Assembly (NCBI RefSeq): GCF_008370345.1
Contig: NZ_VTUU01000003.1
Location: forward strand, 434,001-498,000
Direction of reading: 5' to 3'
Length of the DNA: 64,000 nucleotides
From: Marinobacter salinexigens
GTDB taxonomy: Bacteria > Pseudomonadota > Gammaproteobacteria > Pseudomonadales > Oleiphilaceae
Shown: positions 18,554-27,235 of the stretch, one piece after another
Numbering within the stretch: position 1 is the stretch's first letter
Layout of the letters: every line of letters starts with the position of its first letter
Notes under the pieces: generated by a model
What the model saw: the letters and a program-made list of their open reading frames with translations, nothing else
Databases searched by the model: none
What the model was told of the DNA's origin: nothing
Position numbers and translations under genes: made by a program

Positions 18554-19320
18554 GCCACTGGTTGCCCCGGACCTACCTCGCGCTGGTATACCTGTTGCTG
18601 TACGTGCCCATTGCGGTGCTGGTGGTGTTCTCGTTCAATGATTCCCGCACCGGCTACGAGTGGGGTGGCCTGAGTCTGCGCTGGTATGAAGCCCTGTTTG
18701 ATAACCGGGCTATGGTCAGGGCAATGTGGAACTCCTTGTGGCTTGCGCTTTCTGCGGCCACGGTTTCCACACTGATCGGTGCTCTGACGGCACTGGCGCT
18801 GCACCGTTACCGGTTCAGGGGCAAACAGATACTCAACGGCATGCTGTTCGTGGTGATGATGTCACCGGAGATTGTACTGGCCATCTCCCTGCTGGCGCTG
18901 TTCCTGCTGGTAGGGATGCAACTGGGCTATGTCTCCCTGTTGCTCGCCCACGTAACCTTCTGCCTGCCTTTTGTGGTGATCACGGTCATGGCCCGGTTAA
19001 GCGGGTTTGATGAACGGTTGCCGGAGGCGGCCCGGGATCTGGGGGCCAGTGACTTTGTCATGACCCGAACCGTATTGATCCCGGTCATCATGCCAGCCTT
19101 GCTGGCGGGCTGGCTGCTAGGGTTTACACTGTCACTGGACGACGTGGTAGTGAGCACCTTTGTCAGCGGGCCGACCTATGAAATCCTGCCCCTGCGTATC
19201 TATTCCATGGTGCGTGTAGGGCTGAAACCCGAAGTAAATGCCCTGGGTACGCTATTGTTGGTGTTCTCACTGGTGATGCTGATCTTGTCTCAATGGATAC
19301 TGTTAAGGAGTAGACGATGA
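18550..19320 (+). CDS. Polyamine ABC transporter permease (PotC-like), cluster 1
   Basis: A 256-residue permease with six membrane helices and the EAA loop RLPEAARDLGASDFVMTRTV. The typical LGFTLSLDDVVVSTFVSGPT signature of PotC follows it. It overlaps the previous gene by four bases and the binding protein start by four, showing one polycistronic message. Confidence 0.93.
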   Translation: MSHWLPRTYLALVYLLLYVPIAVLVVFSFNDSRTGYEWGGLSLRWYEALFDNRAMVRAMWNSLWLALSAATVSTLIGALTALALHRYRFRGKQILNGMLFVVMMSPEIVLAISLLALFLLVGMQLGYVSLLLAHVTFCLPFVVITVMARLSGFDERLPEAARDLGASDFVMTRTVLIPVIMPALLAGWLLGFTLSLDDVVVSTFVSGPTYEILPLRIYSMVRVGLKPEVNALGTLLLVFSLVMLILSQWILLRSRR

Positions 19321-20354
19321 AGAAACTGGCACTGGCCGGCCTGCTTGCTGTGGGCCTGACTGGCTGCAGTTCCGAGGAACCGCAGGTTCTGAACCTGTAC
19401 AACTGGTCTGAGTACATGCCCCAGGAAGTGCTTGACCGGTTTACCGAGGAAACCGGTATCCAGGTGGTTTACACCACCTATGACAGCAACGAAGCGATGT
19501 ATGCACGTCTGAAATTGCTGGATGACAGCGCGGCCTACGATCTGGCTGTCCCGTCTACCTACTACGTGAGCAAGATGCGTCAGGAAGATCTGCTGATGCC
19601 GATTGATCGCGCCAAGATCGAAGGCTTTGACCAGTTGGACCCGGATCTGGTGAATCTGGACATTGACCCGGACAACGCCTACAGCGTGCCTTACCTGTGG
19701 GGAACCACCGGACTCGCGGTGGATTCAGCGGATGTGGATGGCGAAGTGACTGCATGGGCAGACCTGTGGGACGATCGCTTTGATGGCCGGGTCATGCTGA
19801 CCAACGACATGCGTGAAGTATTCCATGTGGGGCTGCGGGTACTGGGCTATTCCGGCAACAGTACCGATCCTGAAGAAATCAGGCAGGCGTACGAAAAACT
19901 CCAGGAGCTGATGCCATCGGTGCGCACCTTCAACTCGGATGCGCCTCGTATGCCGTATCTGGAAGGCGAAACCGATATCGGCATGATCTGGAATGGTGAA
20001 GCCGTGATGGGTAAAGAAGTCCTGCCAACTCTGGAGTATGTTTATCCGAAGGAAGGCATCATCGCCTGGCTGGACAGCTTCGTGATTCCCAAGAACGCGA
20101 AGAATCCGGACGCGGCCCACAAGTTCATCAGTTTCGTACTGAAGCCTGAAATCTCCGCGTTGATCAGCGAAGAGATCGGGTACGCCACTCCGAACCTGGC
20201 ATCCCGTGATTTACTGGACGATGCCGTTGCCAGCGACCGGGCCAGTTACCCGACGCCGGAAGACATGGCCAATGCCGAGTTCCAGACCGACATTGGTGAT
20301 GAAGCCCTGCAGGTGTATGCCAAGTATTGGGAAATGCTGAAATCCGGTCAGTAA
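19317..20354 (+). CDS. Polyamine-binding lipoprotein (PotD/PotF-like), cluster 1
   Basis: A 345-residue extracytoplasmic binding protein. The lipobox LTGC lies at residues 14-17, so it is anchored as a lipoprotein rather than free in the periplasm. The start of the mature protein (VLNLYNWSEYMPQEVLDRF) and the segment YDLAVPSTYYVSKM match spermidine/putrescine-binding proteins, whose acidic pocket residues bind the amino groups. The segment GMIWNGEAVMG near residue 220 is also typical. It closes cluster 1 and is followed by a strong terminator. Confidence 0.92.
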   Translation: MKKLALAGLLAVGLTGCSSEEPQVLNLYNWSEYMPQEVLDRFTEETGIQVVYTTYDSNEAMYARLKLLDDSAAYDLAVPSTYYVSKMRQEDLLMPIDRAKIEGFDQLDPDLVNLDIDPDNAYSVPYLWGTTGLAVDSADVDGEVTAWADLWDDRFDGRVMLTNDMREVFHVGLRVLGYSGNSTDPEEIRQAYEKLQELMPSVRTFNSDAPRMPYLEGETDIGMIWNGEAVMGKEVLPTLEYVYPKEGIIAWLDSFVIPKNAKNPDAAHKFISFVLKPEISALISEEIGYATPNLASRDLLDDAVASDRASYPTPEDMANAEFQTDIGDEALQVYAKYWEMLKSGQ

Positions 20355-20376
20355 TCGAGACGGATTGGCGTTATTT

Positions 20377-20406
20377 AAAAAACGGAGGCTTTGACCTCCG
20401 TTTTTT
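20377..20406 (+). terminator. Terminator ending polyamine cluster 1
   Basis: A perfect hairpin: AAAAAACGGAGG (20377-20388) pairs with CCTCCGTTTTTT (20395-20406), with a six-base loop CTTTGA. The T-run at the 3' end gives a rho-independent terminator on the plus strand. It separates the two polyamine clusters and lies just before the promoter of the second. Confidence 0.93.
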
Positions 20407-20425
20407 GGTTTTGGGCTTCACAAAA

Positions 20426-20455
20426 TTGACATAATTGGTCTATACCTTCTGATAA
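20426..20455 (+). promoter_or_regulatory. Candidate sigma-70 promoter for polyamine cluster 2
   Basis: A perfect -35 box TTGACA (20426-20431) is followed after 18 bases by TGATAA (20450-20455), a fair -10 box. It lies about 60 bp upstream of the second binding-protein gene and just after the cluster 1 terminator, in a location where a promoter is expected. The -10 match is modest. Confidence 0.5.
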
Positions 20456-20515
20456 CAAAAGCTTAGCAAACTCCCGAATTCACGATCTTCAACTCAGATG
20501 AGTCAAGGAAGCGTT

Positions 20516-21601
20516 ATGAGCAGGTTTGATCGCAAGACAAGGAAACAGGCGTTGGTGCTGTCGGCTGCCGTGGTTGTCGCGGGTTTCACCGGCAGTGCTG
20601 CGGCAGAAGAACTTCGGCTGATTACCTGGGGTGGTTATGCACCGGATGAGGTGGTCGCCCAGTTCGAAAAGGAAACCGGGATCGACGTGAAGATTACCCT
20701 CTCCAATAACGAGGACATGATCTCGAAGTTGAGAGCGACGGGTGGCGCCGGGTTTGATCTTGCGCAGCCGAGTCAGGACCGCATTGTGGGTGTGCAGCGC
20801 CAGTTCAACATCTACAAGCCCATTGATTTCAGCCGGGTGAATACCGATCAATTGCAGCCGTCCATGGTCAAAGCCACTCAGGATTCCACCGAACTGGATG
20901 GAAACTTCTATGGGGTGCCGTCTGTCTGGGGCACCAGCGGCCTGATCGTTCACCGTTCTGCTGCGGATACTGTTAAGGACTACACCGATTTGTGTGACCC
21001 TGCAGTTGCCGGCCAGGTGAGCTATCGCCTCAAGCGCCCGACCCTGATCGGGTTCGGTTTCGCGCTGGGTATGGACCCCTTTGCCGCCTACAGCGATCAG
21101 GGCAAGTACGAGAGCATACTGGCCAAAGTGGAAGATAAGCTGATTGACTGCAAGGCCAATGTGAAAACCTACTGGACCGGTGGCGACCAACTGCTGGCGT
21201 TGTTACGTACTGGTGAGGTGAAGGCAGCCATGGCCTGGGATGCCGGTGGTTGGAAGCTTAATGCTGAAAACCCGGACATCCGCTTTGTGGCACCTGCGTC
21301 TGGGGCTCTTGGCTGGATAGATACCTTCGCGATTCCGCGCCGGAGTGAAAACGAAGATGCTGCCTACAAGTGGATCAACTTTGTCATGCAGCCGGAAATT
21401 GCGGCGAAAATCACCAATGCTTCCGGAAACTTCACCGCAGCTAAAGGCGCGGATGCGTTTGTTCGGGCAGAACTGGCGGATGCCTATCGTGCCAGCTTCA
21501 ATGATGCCGCTATCAACAACATCAAGTGGTATCCGCCTGTGCCCCCGGGGCTGGAGGCCGTTGAAGGCCAGGTTCTGGATCGGGTTCAGGCTGCCAACTG
21601 A
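20516..21601 (+). CDS. Polyamine-binding periplasmic protein (PotD/PotF-like), cluster 2
   Basis: A 361-residue protein from the ATG at 20516, preceded by AAGGAAGC; an upstream ATG at 20498 is less well placed. It begins with a positively charged twin-Arg-like stretch (SRFDRKTRK) and a hydrophobic core ending in an AAAEE cleavage site, so it is free in the periplasm, unlike the cluster 1 lipoprotein. The mature start LRLITWGGYAPDEVVAQF, the FDLAQPSQDRI motif and the VWGTSGLIV segment mark it as a spermidine/putrescine-binding family member. It heads a second complete importer operon. Confidence 0.92.
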   Translation: MSRFDRKTRKQALVLSAAVVVAGFTGSAAAEELRLITWGGYAPDEVVAQFEKETGIDVKITLSNNEDMISKLRATGGAGFDLAQPSQDRIVGVQRQFNIYKPIDFSRVNTDQLQPSMVKATQDSTELDGNFYGVPSVWGTSGLIVHRSAADTVKDYTDLCDPAVAGQVSYRLKRPTLIGFGFALGMDPFAAYSDQGKYESILAKVEDKLIDCKANVKTYWTGGDQLLALLRTGEVKAAMAWDAGGWKLNAENPDIRFVAPASGALGWIDTFAIPRRSENEDAAYKWINFVMQPEIAAKITNASGNFTAAKGADAFVRAELADAYRASFNDAAINNIKWYPPVPPGLEAVEGQVLDRVQAAN

Positions 21602-21606
21602 TCGCT

Positions 21607-22701
21607 ATGGCATCTGACTCCGACCTGTCCTGTACAGGGCTGGTCCGTCGCTTTTCCGGTCATGCGGCGGTGGACCATGTCTCCCTCAACGTGCCTGCGG
21701 GCACGTTCTTCTCCATTCTGGGTCCTTCCGGGTGCGGTAAAACCACGTTGCTTCGGATGCTGGCGGGGTTTGACAAGCCTGATCAAGGGGATATTTACAT
21801 CCGTGGCCAACGGATGAACGATGTTCCGCCCAATCGTCGGCCGGTGAACATGGTGTTCCAGCATCTGGCTCTGTTTCCCACCATGTCGGTGGGCGACAAC
21901 ATCGGCTACGGCCTCAAGCGCCAGAAAGTACCCTTGGCCGAGCGCCGCAAACGCATTGCCGAGGTATTGGAGCAAGTGGGGCTGCCGGGCCTGGAAGGCC
22001 GAAACCCCCAGCAGTTGTCGGGAGGTCAGCGCCAGCGAGTCGCCCTGGCGCGCTGCCTGGTGCTGAAGCCCACACTGTTGTTGCTGGATGAGCCCCTGGG
22101 TGCCCTGGATCTGAAACTACGCGAGCAGATGAAGGTTGAACTCAAACACCTGCAAAAAGCGTTTGGCACGACGTTTGTGTACATCACCCACGATCAGTCG
22201 GAAGCGATGGTGATGTCGGATCAGGTGGCCGTGATGAAAGATGGCCGGTTCGATCAGGTTGCGCCGCCGGAAGCCCTTTATCGGGAGCCGGCAACACCGT
22301 TCGTGGCGGGATTTGTTGGCGACAACAACCGCATTAGCGGTGATCTGGTCGCGGTGCAGGGTGAGCTGGCAGAGATCCGGTTGGACGATGGCTCGCTGGT
22401 GCGTGGCAGAATAGCCTCTGATGATCTGGAAACCGGTGGTCGGGTTGATCTGTTCATTCGTCCCGAATCGCTGGTGCTTGCCGGCGACGCCCTGAACAGC
22501 GGGTATTCCGGAATGGATGCCTGTATCAGGAGTACCCTGTTCGATGGTGCCAATAGTCGGGTGGAAGCCGAGGGAGCAGGGAATAATACGCTGTATGCCC
22601 GCTTGCCCCAGGATGGATCTGCCCCCCGTTTCAACGAAAATGCGACGGTTCGGCTGGCCTGGGATCCGGCGCTTGCACGGGTATTCGGAGCGCGGATCTG
22701 A
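21607..22701 (+). CDS. Polyamine-type ABC transporter ATPase (PotA-like), cluster 2
   Basis: A 364-residue ATPase. Walker [10 protein letters not shown] at 39-47, ABC signature LSGGQ at 137-141, and a Walker B LLLDEP with the switch histidine (YITHDQSEAM). A C-terminal TOBE domain (FIRPESLVLAG) is present. It starts six bases after the binding protein gene and its stop overlaps the next ATG, so it is cotranslated. It is clearly a separate paralogue of the cluster 1 ATPase rather than a recent copy. Confidence 0.93.
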   Translation: MASDSDLSCTGLVRRFSGHAAVDHVSLNVPAGTFFSILGPSGCGKTTLLRMLAGFDKPDQGDIYIRGQRMNDVPPNRRPVNMVFQHLALFPTMSVGDNIGYGLKRQKVPLAERRKRIAEVLEQVGLPGLEGRNPQQLSGGQRQRVALARCLVLKPTLLLLDEPLGALDLKLREQMKVELKHLQKAFGTTFVYITHDQSEAMVMSDQVAVMKDGRFDQVAPPEALYREPATPFVAGFVGDNNRISGDLVAVQGELAEIRLDDGSLVRGRIASDDLETGGRVDLFIRPESLVLAGDALNSGYSGMDACIRSTLFDGANSRVEAEGAGNNTLYARLPQDGSAPRFNENATVRLAWDPALARVFGARI

Positions 22702-23561
22702 TGCAGTCTTCTGTCAGCCGTTTATCTCTGTGGCTGTTGCTGACGCCGTTTTTGCTCTGGATTGTGCTGCTGGTGTTGCTCCCCCATCTGCAGATGCTGC
22801 GGGTCTCCTTTCAGGTGCGTGAAAGCTGGGACACCCTGGCCTGGGGCATTGACCAGTACCGGAACTTTTTTACCGAATCCTATTACTGGCGAACCTTTGT
22901 CCGGACCGGGGTGATGTCTCTTTTCACCACCTTTCTGACGCTGATCATAGCCTTTCCAATCGCCTGGTATATTGCCCGACTGGCACGGGGCAAAGCCCGG
23001 GGGCTGCTATTTCTGGCCTGTCTGATTCCGTTCTGGGCCAGTGAGCTGGTGCGCACCTATGGCTGGATGATCCTGTTGCGGGAAAGCGGACTCATCAGCT
23101 CATGGTTGCAGCTTCTGGGGCTGGCAGATGCCCCCGTAGAGATGCTCTATAACGATGTCGCCGTCATTATCGGACTGGTCTATAACGGCTTGCTGTTCAT
23201 GGTGGTGCCCCTGGTCACCACGCTGGACGGGCTGGATGAAAACCTCGTGGAGGCCGGGTACGATCTGGGCGGCGGCCACCTGACCGTCATGCGGGAAGTG
23301 GTGGTTCCCTGGGCCATGCCGGGGATTGTGTCTGGCTGTATCGTAGTCTTCATGCTCACCCTGGGCAGCTACCTGACGCCGATCCTGATGGGGGGCAAAG
23401 ACAGTGCCTGGTTTACCCAGCAGATCTTTACCCAGTTCATTACCCGCTTCAACTGGGAACAGGGGGCCGCTCTGGGGGTTCTGCTGCTGGTGCTGTCGTC
23501 GGTGATTGTCTGGGTTGGGCTGCGTCTCTCCGGCCAGTCCCTGCGCAAGGTCATGGGGTAG
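22701..23561 (+). CDS. Polyamine ABC transporter permease (PotB-like), cluster 2
   Basis: A 286-residue permease with six membrane helices. The EAA loop is LDENLVEAGYDLGGGHLTVM, followed by the PWAMPGIVSGCIVVFMLTLGSYLTP region seen in PotB. The ATG shares bases with the ATPase stop. The permease is the first of a pair needed for a heterodimeric channel. Confidence 0.92.
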   Translation: MQSSVSRLSLWLLLTPFLLWIVLLVLLPHLQMLRVSFQVRESWDTLAWGIDQYRNFFTESYYWRTFVRTGVMSLFTTFLTLIIAFPIAWYIARLARGKARGLLFLACLIPFWASELVRTYGWMILLRESGLISSWLQLLGLADAPVEMLYNDVAVIIGLVYNGLLFMVVPLVTTLDGLDENLVEAGYDLGGGHLTVMREVVVPWAMPGIVSGCIVVFMLTLGSYLTPILMGGKDSAWFTQQIFTQFITRFNWEQGAALGVLLLVLSSVIVWVGLRLSGQSLRKVMG

Positions 23562-23564
23562 GCC

Positions 23565-24419
23565 ATGATTCGCTCGGTGCCCCGCTCCCGCTGGTTCGAT
23601 GCCCTGTATCTGGGCTATCTCGTCGCGTTCTTTCTCTATCTGGCCTTGCCGCTTGCAGTGACCGGAGCCTTTGCCTTCAATGATGCGCCGTATCCGTCAC
23701 TACCCTGGAAAGGTTTTACCCTGGACTGGTACCTGGCTGATGGTACGGGAGGTCGAACAGGGCTGTTTCACGACGATGGGCTGCTGTCCGCGTTGTGGGT
23801 CAGTGTCCAGATTGCTTTCTGGGTAACGCTGGTGAGCGTGGCCCTTGGATGCGTGAATGCCGTTCTGTTCGAACGGCTGGATTTTCGGGGCAAGGAGTTC
23901 CTTTACCTGTTGATGCTGCTGCCTCTGGTGATCCCGGGGGTTATCCTTGGGGTGTCTATCCTGGTGTTTTACAGCGGTATGGCCAACGATGCGTCGCGTT
24001 CGTGGGGCATTGAACTGGATGTGTTCCGGCCCGGTATGACGTTGGTCGTGATGGGGCAGGTAGCCTTTATTTCCACACTGAGCACGCTGGTCATCGCTGC
24101 CCGGCTGCGCAAGTTTGACCGGCAGCTTGAAGAAGCGGCGCTCAATCTCGGCGCGACACCGCTGGTTGCCTGGTTCACAGTGACGCTGCCCTGGCTACTG
24201 CCTTCCATTGCTGGTGCTGCGGCCATGGCCTTCCTGATGTCGTTTGAAAATTTTAATACCACGGTGATGCTCACCGGGAGTGATACGCCCTTGACGGTTG
24301 CCCTGTTTAACCGGCTAAGAGAGGGCTCAACGCCGGTGCTGAATGCCGTGGCGCTATTGCTGATGGTGGGGTCGGCGTTGTTGGCCCTGATTGCCATGGG
24401 GCGCTCTGACAAGGACTGA
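23565..24419 (+). CDS. Polyamine ABC transporter permease (PotC-like), cluster 2
   Basis: A 284-residue permease with an N-terminal helix, a periplasmic segment (PSLPWKGFTLDWYLADGTGG) and four or five further helices. The EAA loop is RQLEEAALNLGATPLVAWFTV. It starts three bases after the preceding stop and ends the second importer operon. Compared with cluster 1 PotC it has a longer periplasmic loop (about residues 40-80), which may reflect a different partner binding protein. Confidence 0.9.
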   Translation: MIRSVPRSRWFDALYLGYLVAFFLYLALPLAVTGAFAFNDAPYPSLPWKGFTLDWYLADGTGGRTGLFHDDGLLSALWVSVQIAFWVTLVSVALGCVNAVLFERLDFRGKEFLYLLMLLPLVIPGVILGVSILVFYSGMANDASRSWGIELDVFRPGMTLVVMGQVAFISTLSTLVIAARLRKFDRQLEEAALNLGATPLVAWFTVTLPWLLPSIAGAAAMAFLMSFENFNTTVMLTGSDTPLTVALFNRLREGSTPVLNAVALLLMVGSALLALIAMGRSDKD

Positions 24420-24507
24420 TTGCATTTCCTGTAAATGGATGCCCTGCTACAACCTGCATGATCTATACTGCTTTTAAAAATCCTCTCTCAGGCCAACTCT
24501 CCGACTC

Positions 24508-26796
24508 ATGAACGTGGTTCGTTTCGTTCAGTTCATCGCAATTTTTATGCTGGTGCTGGCACAGGTCTCTGTTGCTTACGCCAGCTCTGAACCCGTTGAT
24601 AAGGGGTGGGAATACCGCTGGGGTGACTCTTCCTTCGACGCATCGGGTGTACCCGAGTGGGCCCGGAATAGTCAGCCAGACCAATGGCACGGCATCGGAT
24701 TCCCCTCGAATCCGCCGGGGCGAAATGGCCGGGAGCAGGTCTGGTACCGGGTAACCCTGCCGGTTGGCGAGTTCCAGGAACCGGTGCTTTATATCTACAG
24801 CGTCGATATCATCTTTCAGGTCTATCTCGAGGGCGAGAAGATATATCAATATGGTGCCTTTGATGACCAGGGCCGGGGGCGCTTTGAAGGTTGGCCATGG
24901 CATGCCATATCTCTTCCTGAAGACTATGAAAACAAGACCATTTATTTCCGGGTCTTTTCCGATTACACGGATATTGGTCTTTGGGGAGAAGTGTCGGTCA
25001 TGGATGAGCCGGATCTGCTCCTGTACATCTTGGGCAACTCCATGGAGTCGCTGGTTGTTGCGGCTTTTTCCTCGCTGATTGCACTCCTGGCGCTGGTCTT
25101 CGCCTTGTTGCAGACGGAAAAGAAATCGTTTGCCAGTATCGCGCTGTTTACGCTCTCCTCCTCAATCATGTTGTTGTCGGAAAGTCAGGCCAGTCTTCTG
25201 ATCTGGTACAAGCCGCTGCTGTGGGATTACCTTGCGGCAGGCTCTTACTATATGGTGCCTGTCGCCATGGCGTTGCTGCTTGAGCAGTGGCTTGCCCATG
25301 AGAAGCCCTGGCTGATCAATCTGGTCTGGAAAGTACATCTGGTTTATCTGGTGGGGGCCATTGGCAGTGCCCTGACGGGCGTGATTGATCTGTCCTCGAC
25401 CTTTCCGCCGTTTGATGCCCTTTTCCTGACGTCTCTGCTTTCCATGGCTGTGGTGGCTCTGCTGCGCTTTCGGCATTTGTTACGGGAGCAGCAGGTGCTT
25501 CTCCTGGCCTACGGCGTGTTTAGCAGCCTGCTTGTGGCGGATATGGCCGTCGCACATGGCTTCCTGCCCTGGGGACGAGTTCCGGTCAATTACGGAATGC
25601 TGTTGTTCTCGGTTTCCGTCGTGGCGATTTCGCTCTGGCACTATGCCTCGACGCAACAGGCACTTCAGCGGATGAATGTGTCGCTGGAGCAGAAGGTCGC
25701 TGAACGTACTGCTCGGGCAGAATCCCTCGCAAGGCGGGAGCAGGCCCGTGTGCGAATGCTTACTTTCGAAAATGAGAAGAGTCGCATACTTGGCGATATC
25801 ATCGCCGAGCTCCAGGATTGCCTCGGACAAACCCAGGCCTTTCAGGTCGTGACCAAAATGATGCCGGAGCTTTGCAGCCCTCTGCGAGGTGCGTTTTACC
25901 GGCGGGTTTCGGATAGCCGTTATGAGCGGGTGGCCGAGTGGGGTACGGGGACCAAATCGAAAATCCTGCCTCTGGTACTCGATGTGGCTTCGGGTCTTCC
26001 CGAGCCTTCAAAGCTGCCGGCACGCTCCGGGTTGCTCGATGATGGGGCGGAAAGCACGGGTGAGGCGTCCATGTGCTTCTGGGTCAACGTGGAGTCGGCT
26101 GAGGGGATTGTCACGGAGGCTGTCCTGTTGCTGGAGAACGATGTAGGCCTGATGACGGGCGTCGGGCAATACGGCTCGGCCCGCCTGTTTTCGTCGCTCA
26201 ATCAGGCAATTCAGCGGGTATCCATTACGCTCTCGAGTATCGCCCTGAGGGAGGAGCTTCAGAAGTTCTCCTACGAAGACTCGCTGACCGGGTTGAAGAA
26301 TCGCCGATACTTTGATCAATTATTCCAGCACGAGAGCCTGGTGGCCCAGCGTAAAGAGCTTTCGCTGGCACTTCTGGTTCTCGATATCGATCATTTCAAA
26401 ACGTTCAATGACCGCTATGGCCATGAGGCTGGGGACAGGGCGTTGCAGGTAGTGGCGTCGGTATTGCAGGCTCAGTTCCGGGAAAGTGACATCGTCTGCC
26501 GGTATGGCGGAGAAGAGTTCGTAGTGATCATGCCGGGAGCCGCTACCACAGATGCTGTTGAACGAGCCCGACATTTTCGTGAGGCAGTACGGCGTATGCC
26601 CGTTGTGCATCATGGCCGCTCCATTGGACACCTTACGGTGTCCGTTGGCGTGGCTTCCTGGCCCGATTGTGGGGAATCCCCGTCACAGCTGCTGGGATTG
26701 GCGGATCAGGCTCTATATGAGGCCAAAGCAGCCGGCCGTGACAGGGTCATGAATTACGGCGAGTCAGACAACCAGCACCGGACACTTGGCACGTGA
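24508..26796 (+). CDS. 7TM-type membrane diguanylate cyclase (GGDEF)
   Basis: A 762-residue inner-membrane protein. It begins with a signal-like segment and a periplasmic beta-rich domain (about residues 28-170) of the kind found in 7TMR-DISM receptors (QVWYRVTLPVGEFQEPVLYI). Seven hydrophobic helices follow at about 180-385, then a coiled coil with a GAF-like linker (residues about 400-600) and a GGDEF domain at about 605-755. The motif RYGGEEFVVIMPG is intact, as is the RESD I-site, so it should be an active and feedback-inhibited cyclase. 7TMR-DISM proteins sense ligands at the periplasmic side, often carbohydrates. Its last 33 bp overlap the convergent universal stress gene. Confidence 0.88.
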   Translation: MNVVRFVQFIAIFMLVLAQVSVAYASSEPVDKGWEYRWGDSSFDASGVPEWARNSQPDQWHGIGFPSNPPGRNGREQVWYRVTLPVGEFQEPVLYIYSVDIIFQVYLEGEKIYQYGAFDDQGRGRFEGWPWHAISLPEDYENKTIYFRVFSDYTDIGLWGEVSVMDEPDLLLYILGNSMESLVVAAFSSLIALLALVFALLQTEKKSFASIALFTLSSSIMLLSESQASLLIWYKPLLWDYLAAGSYYMVPVAMALLLEQWLAHEKPWLINLVWKVHLVYLVGAIGSALTGVIDLSSTFPPFDALFLTSLLSMAVVALLRFRHLLREQQVLLLAYGVFSSLLVADMAVAHGFLPWGRVPVNYGMLLFSVSVVAISLWHYASTQQALQRMNVSLEQKVAERTARAESLARREQARVRMLTFENEKSRILGDIIAELQDCLGQTQAFQVVTKMMPELCSPLRGAFYRRVSDSRYERVAEWGTGTKSKILPLVLDVASGLPEPSKLPARSGLLDDGAESTGEASMCFWVNVESAEGIVTEAVLLLENDVGLMTGVGQYGSARLFSSLNQAIQRVSITLSSIALREELQKFSYEDSLTGLKNRRYFDQLFQHESLVAQRKELSLALLVLDIDHFKTFNDRYGHEAGDRALQVVASVLQAQFRESDIVCRYGGEEFVVIMPGAATTDAVERARHFREAVRRMPVVHHGRSIGHLTVSVGVASWPDCGESPSQLLGLADQALYEAKAAGRDRVMNYGESDNQHRTLGT

Positions 26797-27207
26797 TGCT
26801 ACCCGGTGCGACACACTCCCGAGGAATACACCGTCTTTATCGCTGTTGGTGCCCTTGGTGCCGACTACAATAAGGTCGGCTTCCTTTTCGACTGCGAACT
26901 TGATGATAACCCGGGAAGGCTTGCCGGCCTTCACAAACCCCCTCACTTTGGTGGCACCATGTTCCTTCGCCAGCTCCTTGGCATGGTTGACCACTCCCTT
27001 GGCGTAGTCCGACAGCACCTTGTCCGGAATGTCCATCTCATCAGGCCGTCCGATGGAGAGTGAAGCCTCGAAAAGACTGTGGTGCTTGTAGACACAGAGG
27101 ATATAGATTTCTGTTTCGGGCATCAGTTTCTGTAGGTCAATCGCCTTATCCAGTGCCTTCAACGAGGTCCTGGAACCATCAACGGCAACCAGTATCCGCT
27201 TGAACAT
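26764..27207 (-). CDS. UspA-family universal stress protein of the TRAP operon
   Basis: A 147-residue Usp protein from the ATG at 27207. It has the N-terminal KRILVAVDGS strand-loop and the C-terminal nucleotide-binding segment VVGTKGTNSDKDGVFLGSVS, close to the ATP-binding pattern G-2x-G-9x-G(S/T) but with one extra residue between the second and third glycine. Genes of this kind sit directly beside TRAP transporters, where the protein (as in TeaD of Halomonas) regulates transport by binding ATP. It follows dctM by 28 bp, in the same direction, so it is probably the fourth gene of that operon. Confidence 0.88.
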   Translation of the reverse strand: MFKRILVAVDGSRTSLKALDKAIDLQKLMPETEIYILCVYKHHSLFEASLSIGRPDEMDIPDKVLSDYAKGVVNHAKELAKEHGATKVRGFVKAGKPSRVIIKFAVEKEADLIVVGTKGTNSDKDGVFLGSVSHRVASRAKCPVLVV

Positions 27208-27235
27208 GAGTTCTCTCCTTAAATTCCGAAGACTG

